Source: Anaeramoeba flamelloides (lineage: Eukaryota; Metamonada; Anaeramoebidae). Taken from it: a stretch of DNA of 64,000 nucleotides. Below, piece after piece: positions 55,787 to 64,000 of this stretch. Each line of letters begins with the position of its first letter. The stretch's first letter is position 1. The notes beneath the pieces are model-generated. The model saw only the letters and a list, made by a program, of their open reading frames with translations, was not told the DNA's origin and searched no databases. The DNA is taken from assembly GCA_027625915.1 (NCBI GenBank), contig JANTQA010000051.1, positions 2,542,501 through 2,606,500 of the forward strand, written 5' to 3'. The translations under genes were made by a program, and so were the position numbers.

Positions 55787-56327
55787 TAATCATATCAACT
55801 TCTCCAATTCCACCAAACCCAACGATTTAAAATCCTAACAAGTAATCTTTTGACTTAATTATTATTTTTTTGGAATTCTTCTAGTTATAAAAATCCCATT
55901 TATGTTTTCTTTTATGATTCTCTCAATTGTAATGTTGTTGTTCATTTTTAAACAAAATCCATTAATCCCAAATTTCACTGATAAAAAAATATTTCTAATT
56001 TTTTATGTTGACATGATTAAAACAATTCTAAAATGATGAAAAAATAAAAAATGAGAAAATTAAATGCCACAACAGAATGTTGAGAAAAGGATAAAAGATA
56101 AGTCATTCAACATTCAAAACACTATTTTAAACAATTCAACTCAGCATTCTATTATGGCAATTTCTTTGAGACTTTTAAAAAAAAAATTGAAAAATCTAAT
56201 GAATGAAGTACTTTAAAGAATAAAAACCAATGAGTTACAAACCAAAGTAGAAAATGTTATTTTCTAATCCTCTTCAAAATTGTCAAAAAAGTGAAAAATT
56301 TTTACTTTACTGTAGCTACTCCCTTAA

Positions 56328-57581
56328 TTGACAAAAAAATTTCTCAATCTCTATTAAATTTTGGTAAAAAATTTTCATAGAATTTTATTCCCTGAAAGTC
56401 ATTTATTTTTATAAATTTCCAATTGATAATGATCTATTTTGACAATTTTTGTTTGTGTTTTTCCAACTTACAAAATTAGAAATTTTTTTGATCCAATTTC
56501 TTTGGAAGGAAAATTCTTTTTGAGAAGGGAAGATAAAAAAACACAAGAGTTAAAAAACTCTCATCATGTGGAAATGTGTTCCTTATTATAACTTTTTTAA
56601 AAGAAAAAATGAGAAATAAATAAAGTGGTCAAAAAGTTCTTAATTTTTTAAATTTTTTTTTATTCACAATTTTTTACTATTTGTAACAAGTTGAACTGAT
56701 CCACACAAAGTGGGGTTTCACTCGCAATGGCAGTAATTATTGTTTACAAGATAATGCTGATTTTGTAATCTTTAAGCTCTTAAATAAAACTATGAGTTTC
56801 TCCAGTTTGACTGTTAAAATACCCTTTCATTTAGGCTTGGTTGGGAATTGATCACAAAAAAAAAAAAACAATAAACGAAACAAGAATTACCAAATAAAAG
56901 ACAAAAATAAGTTATTGTCCATTGTTAAACAAAGTAATGATTTTTCAAAAGACTATCCGCTGATACTAAAAAGTGTGATCCAATTAATTTTGGAAAATAG
57001 TTTGTAAAAAAATCTTTTTAAAAATTCTAAGTGTCGTTTTAAATATCATTGATTTTTCAAAATTCTTTTTGTAATCGTGTTTTTGTTTTCTAGATTGGAG
57101 AAAGAGATGATTATACATTTCAAATTTTTTTTTTTACAAAAAAAAAAAGTATTGTTTTTTAGAAAGAAATTCCTAAAAACCTAAATACACTTGTTTTGGC
57201 CAAAACTAAAGAAATTGTAATGACGTTGTCTCAATAAAGTTGTGAATTTATTTTACGATAATTCGTGATTTTTGAAAAAATAAATGACATGTTTTTACAG
57301 AAGGAGTCAGAGAACAGTGTCAATCAGTTTTTTGAAATTAACTGGGGTATTGAAATCAGAAGGGGAATAATTTCCAATTCATTTTTTATCTTTTCTATTT
57401 TCCAAAAGTTAAACGCTAAATTTTGTGCTGTACTTATCTAACATTTTTTTTGAAAAAAAAAAAAAAATTGTACGATCTACGCTCTTACTACAATCAAAAG
57501 TTCTGAAAAAATTCACAACAAAACAAACCAAAATAACAATAAAAATTTAAAAAAGTTTCCAAAAAGAACAAAATAAATTAA
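56328..57581. other. Upstream region of DCP2
   Basis: No repeat or gene recognised. A less AT-rich patch lies at about 56690-56850. The final 100 bp before the ATG are A-rich, compatible with a 5' UTR. Confidence 0.4.
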
Positions 57582-58715
57582 ATGTCAAGACAATTAAAAA
57601 CACAAGTATTTAAGGATCTTCTCAGGTAAAACACTTCACAACCATTTTGTTAATTCTTTTTTTTTTCTTATCGGAATCTTTACACCGTTACAACCGATTT
57701 TTTTCTACTTTTGTCAGAGATAAAAAAAAAAAAAAAAAAAAAACAATTAAATTCGATCACATCTAACGAATTTAATAAAACGAACATCGAAACAGCTTAT
57801 TCGTTTTTCGCACTGACGAAAGAAAAAACAATTTTCGTTACAAAGTATTAAATACTTAACCGCTTTATCATTTGGAATTAATACCAATTGAAAACTACTA
57901 ACGACTAACAACTAACGACTCACCACTAACTACTAACTACTAACTACTAACTACTCAACCTCTCACTACTAACTTATAACTAACCACCAAACTATAGCCG
58001 TTTTGTGATCAACACAAATTACAACGAAAAAAACTGGGAATTAGATCTTATTGAAAACGTCCAAAAGGCCGAATGGTTTTACAAAGACTTTTATCAAAAG
58101 AAGCACCCCAGCCTACCAGATTTGACGCTTGGCAAGCTATGCTACGAGCTTCTCAGTATTTACAAGCCACTGAAGCAACAAGACTCGCGTCGGCTGATCA
58201 CAAACTACAAAAAATACCGCAACGATCAACCAAAGTGTGGCTCCATCCTTTTAACCCGAGACTTGGACAAGGTGTTGCTAGTATTGGGCGTACCACATGG
58301 CAAGAATAAAAAGGGGAAATGGGGCTTCCCAAAGGGGACGCTCGAATTGGACGAAAGTACAAAGGATTGCGTGATCCGAGAAACACGAGAAGAGATCGGC
58401 TATGATCTTGCTGGGAAGCTCAACGAGAAAAATTGCTTGAAAAAGAAACTGAAATCCACACTTTCATATATGTACATAGTCACAGATGTAGATCCCAACC
58501 AAAAATTCAACACAGAAACAAGAAACGAAATTCAAGACATCAAATGGTTTCCTGTTGACAAGATACCTTCAAAAGACTCGAACTATGTCTTAAATAAATA
58601 TCGGCAAGAATTATTGAATTGGATCAAATTTAAAAAAAGTGAAAGAAACAATGGCGGCGGGATCAAAATTGATTTGAAAACACTTTTCAGCAACTCGAAA
58701 GAAAAAATCAATTAA
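57582..58715 (+). CDS. DCP2: mRNA decapping enzyme DCP2 (Nudix hydrolase)
   Basis: This enzyme removes the m7G cap from mRNA, committing it to 5'-3' decay in the cytoplasm and P-bodies. Two exons: 57582-57625 (ATG) and 57998-58715; the intron has donor GTAAAA and acceptor CTATAG. The product is 253 aa. The long second-exon frame on its own has no ATG start; splicing adds MSRQLKTQVFKDLL and completes SRFVIN, which matches the DCP2 N-terminus. The regulatory Box A domain (about residues 10-100) includes VQKAEWFYKDFY and LPDLTLGKLC. The Nudix domain follows with GWGFPKG-like WGFPKG and a perfect Nudix box, G-x5-E-x7-RETREEIGY (about residues 122-144), supplying the catalytic Glu residues. Box B-like KYRQELLNWI ends the core. 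The long low-complexity tail of fungal and animal DCP2 is absent. Confidence 0.95.
57897..57973 (+). promoter_or_regulatory. Iterated TACTAAC branch-site motifs in the DCP2 intron
   Basis: TACTAAC, the optimal spliceosomal branch sequence, occurs at 57897, 57931, 57938, 57945 and 57967, with near variants (GACTAAC, AACTAAC) between. The run ends about 24 bp before the acceptor AG at 57996-57997. It is a 7-bp tandem repeat whose unit equals the branch site. Confidence 0.7.
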
Positions 58716-58750
58716 AAAGCTAGTCATTTAAACTCAAAATCGCTCGGCCA

Positions 58751-58782
<32 letters not shown>

Positions 58783-60254
58783 TATATAATCCAAAAAACC
58801 TAGATGAAAAATGTTAAAAGATATGATAGTTACCTTTTTGATCACACTTACACATATTTATGGTACATGGAAGAAAAAAAATCATGAATAATTGTTCTTA
58901 ATGGAATTAACTGAAAAAAGATGTTGAGGAACGATCTCTATTTATTATTATTTTTTTATCTTTTTTATTGTTTCTCTTTGTTGCCTTTTCAAATTTATTT
59001 CATCCGAGATAAATTTCAATTTTTCTATCTTTTTTTATTTATTGTTTTGTATTAAATATGTGATTCATAAGATATTGGGATATTTTTTTTTCAAAAAAAA
59101 AAAAAAAACTCAAAAAAATTAGTTAATTTTACAAAGAAGGTAACTAATAAACAATTGAAATCAAGAATATAAAAATAATAAAACAAAAAAATGAAAACGA
59201 AAATAAATAAATCTGATCACAAGTTTTATCAACTAGATAGATTGATTCAAATTTAAACCCACAATTTTTTTCAATTTTTGGAATTTAATTTTTATTTTTA
59301 TTTTTATTTTTATTTTAGCTTTTCCTTTTGTTTAACTGGTTAGGTTTGCTTGATTACTTTTATATTTATATTTTTTGTAAGAAAAAGATTCCAAGTACCA
59401 AATATTGTATATTAAAGTGGTCTATTAGATCAATTTTCCTCGAGATATGAAACTTTACACAAAGAAAAATAAGAAAAGAAAGAATTCAAGGATTAACCTA
59501 TTTGGAATTAATTGAACATCAAAACCCAATCAAAACCATTTTACAATAATTGTAATATCAATTGGAAATGTGAGAATGTTTATTACAACTTTTTTTATCA
59601 TTTTATTTTCAATGTCTATTTTAATTTAGTAAAAAACTATTAGAGCCATTAGAGAGAGAGAAAAAAAAAAAAAACAAAACAATTATCTATTAGAGTTTCT
59701 CATCTAAATGTGCACAACAAAATTAGCGCAATCCATGCAAATACTTTCAAGACTTTTTCGAACTTTCAGACCGAATGTCTGCAAGATTTCAGTCATTGGT
59801 ATTCTTTCATATTTTTTCAAATTTCAAATACTTGATACAGACTTTTGTAGGCTCAAAAAAGGGTAAAAAATTATAATTAACCAAAGAAAACATTTTGATT
59901 TTATGAGAAATTTTTGAAAAGTTAGCTAAAATAAAAATATTTGTTAACTTTCAAAAACCGGAAATTCTTTTTATGAAAACCAACAATTGTAAAGTTGTTT
60001 AAATTACATGTTTTTAAAAGTTTGACTTGTAAAAACTTTTAAATTGAAAGTCGTTGAATTATAATCTTGTAATTCCTTTCAAAATTTGGAACAATTTCAA
60101 AAAAAAACAAAAGTGTTGACAAGTAAAAAAAAGTGAACACAATTTTTGTGCTATTCTTGTAGTGTAAAAAATTAATTCATTGTTATTTTTTTTTACAAAA
60201 GACCCCTTTTTTCTCCAATAAATATTTTTTCACTAACTATAAAACCTGGGTGTT
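58716..60254. other. AT-rich intergenic downstream of DCP2
   Basis: It begins with a 23-T tract (about 58751-58773), a possible 3'-processing context. No gene is supported. (TTTTAT)n occurs at about 59288-59313. Confidence 0.4.
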
Positions 60255-61022
60255 TGAAATATTCTCGAAAATACCCGAAAATTGAAAATACCTTTAAATT
60301 TTTTAACCACATAGAAAAATGTTAAGGATAACTCCAATGAAACCCTAGTGTCAATATACCCAGTTTAATGACTAAATAACAATTTGGCTTTCAGATAAAA
60401 TATTTTTTTTGTATTTTCTACTTTAAATCACTTCAAAGAGGTTTTGGTAATTTTTGAGTATATTTCAGTAATTGTTGGTACTGAATATGTTACTCTTATG
60501 GGTATGCGAGGGTATTGGTACGGGTTGTGTTAGGTTTGGTATGGTGTGTGTTTGTATTTAACCAGTCCCTTTTATGGAATGGGAAGTTAAATAAAGTTTG
60601 GCTTGGGTCACCTTGTATAGGGTATGGGTATGTATTGTATGATTAGATATTACTTGGTTATTTTTGAATTGTATTTAAGATTACAAAATTATGGGTAATG
60701 ATACACAATTAGAAATTTTGATTACATATACATATTCTCTCAATTGGTTAATACCAATTCATAATGATCAGTAATATTACGCCATTCAAGATAACAATCC
60801 CTTTCACACAAAATAGCTTGAATACCATTCCCTAAAATTTAATTTTTTTGAATTTTGATATTTCCAGTAGAAAAAAATTTTTCTTCTAAAATAAAATTCC
60901 AAATTTACATTTAAACTGAGCATATTGGCACCAGGGCTTGTTATAAGCTGTTTAAAAAGTGTTTTTTTGTGGTTAAAAAATTTCAGGGTATTTTCAATTT
61001 TCGGGTACTTTCGGAAATATTT
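60255..61022. mobile_element. Foldback with ~60-bp arms and a GT-rich interior
   Basis: TCTCGAAAATACCCGAAAAT, TGAAAATACC, AAATTTTTTAACCACA at 60262-60313 returns inverted at about 60968-61020. The interior includes a G/T-rich tract (about 60478-60560 and 60600-60645: GGGTATGCGAGGG, GGTATGGGTATG) unlike the rest of the window. No ORF. Confidence 0.6.
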
Positions 61023-61072
61023 GATAGATTCATAAAACCTAAAATACAGAAATTTAAAAAAACAATTAAACC

Positions 61073-61310
61073 CCTAGTCCCAGTATAAAGGCCAAAAATA
61101 TCCATTTTTTTGTCTTTTATTTCATCAATCTCCTTATTCAAAAAAATCATGAAGAAAAGGTTGTATGTAATATAAAAATAATTACTATTCAAACCTAGCC
61201 AAATACTTGGTACAAAACTATATTATAAAGATATACCAAAATGGTTATTTTTTGAAAAAATGACAAAAAAAGAAATGGCCCCTTTTTGCCTTTATACTGG
61301 AGCGATTACT
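61073..61310. mobile_element. Small MITE with CCAGTATAAAGGC ends
   Basis: CCCAGTATAAAGGCCAAAAA on the left and TTTTTGCCTTTATACTGGA on the right, followed inward by matching AAATGG/GACAAAAAAA blocks. About 240 bp. The target duplication is uncertain. The chance ORF 60983-61192 overlaps it and is not a gene. Confidence 0.7.
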
Positions 61311-63384
61311 TTAAATTTAATTTTATCTAATCTATTGGAAATATAAGCAAAAATTCAAAATTATATCGTTATTTTACAGAAAAATTTATAAAATACCAAA
61401 TAATTGTAAACTATTTTAATTTGTGATATTGTCTAAATATTTCAAATTTAAAACAATTATAACTCCTTGGCAAATGTAGATATTAAAAAAAATACCAAAT
61501 CTGTATAATTATAAGATAATACGACCAAAAATCAAAATTTAATTTATGCTAATAAGTTTTAAAATCCAGATCGTTTTTATTAATCTAAAATATTTTGAAT
61601 GGATTTTAATTTGGGAAAGATCTATGATTATTTTGAATTTATATTAAATTTAGGAAAAATAAATTACAATAAAAAAAATCATCAAAGTTTCCTAATTTAA
61701 ATAAAAAATTGTGTTAAAGTATTCGAAGAAAAGATCTAAAAGAAAATAAAAAAAAAACACCATTTTTATGAATTTTAACAAAAAGCAATTATCATAAGAG
61801 ATAGTTTTTGAACAAATTTGCAATTTATTAAGGAGAGGATCACTCTACATTAGATTTTCGTTTTCAGACAGCACCTCTCATAATTTGTGAGATTTTCGAT
61901 TTTATTTTGAATTTTCCATTTGGAAAAGTATTAAAATTGACGTATTGGGAATATTTAACCAATATTAAAATTAGAACTCTTTATGATTACTCAGTATTAT
62001 AAATATTTTTCTGTAAAATAATAATAAATTTTTGAATTTTAATGATTATTTTCAATTGATCAGATAAAATTTTATTTTCCCGGTTTTGTGAAATCTCGGT
62101 GGTTTCGGTTTTGGGGTAAGAAATATTTTTTCTCAACTATGTTTTTTTTTGCCGAAAAACTATGCTTTATGAGGTCATTTAGTATTTTCTTCATCAAAGA
62201 AAACAGATCTAATAAGATTACTTGTAGAAAAATACTCAAATCAATTTAAAGATCTTTATGTTTCAGATCTCTATTTAAAAAACAAGCATTTTTTATGGGA
62301 TAATAGAAATTATAGAAAGATTTTAATGGTTTGATTGTATATGCATTCATATTTTCTATAATAAAAAGAATAGAGGAAAATAAAAATATTTTTTACCATA
62401 AATAATTAAAGTTTCCAATATAGAGACAAAAAAAAAAAACAATCAGAACAGAACAGTGTGATCGATGATAGAAGAGTTTTTTTAAAAAAACTATACTAAT
62501 CTCAAAAGTTAAATATCAAGAATATAGATAAATTTTCATGTGTAAGAGGAGATAGATAAAAAGTTTTTTAAATGTCTCAATTAAAAAGTCTCATAAATAT
62601 AAGGTTTAAAAAAGAAGGAAGAACAAACGGAGATAACAATTTTTTTAAATAATATTTTCTAATTTGTAATTAAATTGGTCTACTATTGGTAAGACTTTAA
62701 AAATCAAAATAAATCATTTATGATTAATGCTACTTTAGAAATTTAAGAAGCTAAACATAAGAAAATTGATAATTTCAATATAGTTGACAGTATACAGTTT
62801 ATTGTATTTTCATAGTAGCACCTGTGGCCTCGATTTAAAATTTTTATTTCTTTCAAAGTTACAGACTTTTTTTAAACAAAAATGAATTAATTTTAGTAAT
62901 TGGCCTGTAAAGAATAAATATTAAAAGCCAGAATCATGTATATTGGAGAAAAGTTGATATATTCTATGTATGGTTCTAATCAATCGAATATTTTTCCTTA
63001 AAAATTGAAAAGTTCAATTATTTAATTATTTAAAAAAATAATGTTCATTTTGATCAACTATTGAATTACCTATAAATTTCCAAAAGATAAAAAAAAACAC
63101 TTTAATCTTTTATTGAATATATACGAAAATTACAATTATAATGATAAAGATTTTCTACAGTCTTTTTCACATGCCAGTAACATTAAAATTGTGTGTTTTT
63201 ACCAAGGTAACCTAGAAATCTCAATAAAAAAAACAATTTGAAACAAAAAAATTGAAATCAAGAAAAAAATAATTTTAATTTTGAAATTTCAAAAATAATA
63301 TAGTTCTTTGTAATATCCATTTAAATGCTTTAAACAACTGTATTTCACCCATTATAGCAGGTCATAATTGATTGAAAAATAGTT
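61311..63384. other. AT-rich intergenic, nothing recognised
   Basis: About 2 kb with no gene, RNA gene or repeat boundary that I can support. Confidence 0.4.
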
Positions 63385-63909
63385 ATATATACTGCCGTTT
63401 CAACCCTACTGTGGAATCCATGATAAACAGAAAATTTGTTTTCTATCTCATACTTTTCTTTTTATATAACAATATTTTATGGTTATGTGATAGCCTATTA
63501 CAAACGGTTAAATTTTATAAGAGAGCAAAAATTTCTTATAGAGAAAAAATTTAAATTTGAATTTTTCACTTCAAATCTTATCTAAATGATCAATAATTTC
63601 CAAAAACTTTTCAATTTTTTTCCGGATCTTCAATTTCTAAACACCTAAAAATCAAAAGGCAGGGCCATTTTAAAGAAATTACTAAATTGGATCTCCATTC
63701 TTGGGAATATTTGTTTTGGATTTTTGAATTTGACTCATAAACAAAAGATTTTTTTCTCAGTTTGAATCACATAAGAATTTTAAAAAAAAAACTATGTCAA
63801 ACCATAAAATCTGTAAAAGCGTATAATAGAAGATTTTTTTTTTGTGTTTAACAGAGACAAAAAAGTCAATTTCTAGGTCTGTCAAATTCCACGGTAGGGC
63901 TGTAACGGT

Positions 63910-63915
<6 letters not shown>
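63385..63915. mobile_element. TA-type MITE with CCGTTTCAACCC ends
   Basis: TACTGCCGTTTCAACCCTAC, TGTGGAAT on the left and ATTCCACGGTAGGGC, TGTAACGGTTATA on the right, embedded in TA runs. The tip resembles the 55655-55786 MITE (TACAGCCGTTT). The ~525-bp interior is non-coding. Confidence 0.6.

Positions 63916-64000
<85 letters not shown>
63911..64000. repeat. Compound microsatellite (TA)n(GT)n to the window edge
   Basis: About 10 TA units and then about 35 GT units run to the end of the window, so its full length is not visible. It directly follows the end of the MITE at 63385-63915. Confidence 0.95.

Larger units (their letters stand above)
54651..56323 (+). mobile_element. TTAA family A element, copy 2, with two nested insertions
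   Basis: GGGGGTAGCTACATC to ACTGTAGCTACTCCC with TTAA at 54647-54650 and 56324-56327. Subtracting the insertions at 55293-55492 and 55655-55786 leaves about 1340 bp, matching copy 1 (1370 bp). It also carries the older element H (about 54858-55572) and the TGCCACAACAGAATGTTGAG palindrome. Non-coding. Confidence 0.85.

Noticed and set aside
56690-56780. Possible RNA gene in a less AT-rich patch
   Set aside because: No tRNA boxes, no cloverleaf and no known RNA motif could be found.
58005-58007. GTG as start codon for the DCP2 frame
   Set aside because: Nuclear eukaryotic genes start at ATG. An upstream exon with ATG at 57582 and proper splice sites restores the conserved DCP2 N-terminus.
63911-64000. 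Terminal (GT)n as a telomere
   Set aside because: It is a plain dinucleotide microsatellite preceded by (TA)n and cut by the window edge; the same kind of compound repeat occurs internally at 23726-23778.

Overview
The window looks like nuclear DNA from an AT-rich, free-living protist. Long A/T homopolymer tracts separate a few compact genes that use the standard code, have GT-AG introns, and encode conserved eukaryotic proteins: a Rac-type GTPase, thioredoxin, a PP4/PP6-type phosphatase, DCP2, and a WD40-BAR-SH3 protein. My best guess is an Anaeramoeba-like metamonad amoeba, with an amoebozoan as the alternative. This rests on gene style and composition, not on a database match.

Genes from left to right: a metallophosphoesterase with an atypical C-terminus (1523-2176, -); a Rac-like GTPase (5287-5868, +); a WD40-BAR-SH3 protein (14522-17365, -); thioredoxin with an 18-nt exon (21411-22019, +); a PP4/PP6-family phosphatase of four exons with a 4.3 kb first intron (25587-31903, -); a large unidentified protein with a Ser/Glu repeat (41110-43104, +); tRNA-His(GTG) (50611-50681, +); and the Nudix decapping enzyme DCP2 (57582-58715, +). 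The genes are unrelated housekeeping, signalling and membrane-trafficking genes. There is no operon-like organisation.

Most of the rest is small non-autonomous transposable elements. (i) One family is flanked by TA and has termini reading TACAGTCAGTTTCAC. It has 14 recognisable copies, mostly ~200 bp foldbacks plus a 1.1 kb relative at 84-1183. (ii) Several families are flanked by TTAA and share the ends TTAAGGG...CCCTTAA, which points to piggyBac-type mobilisation: family A 6242-7611 and 54651-56323; family B 20141-21320, 22186-23680 and 29547-30767; family D 24463-25157 and 39345-40032; and 51922-52968. (iii) Other elements include TA-flanked family C (termini TACAGTTATTTTCC), many single foldbacks, and a LINE remnant at 7911-9245. 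No intact transposase or reverse transcriptase was found.

The densest repeat zone is 34-56 kb. Its most unusual structure is 44530-48983, a ~4.4 kb inverted repeat whose right arm is circularly permuted relative to the left. Each arm carries a degraded tRNA-like segment. Other points of interest are thioredoxin boxed between inverted family B copies, a run of TACTAAC branch-site motifs in the DCP2 intron, and nested insertions that can be dated against paralogous empty sites.
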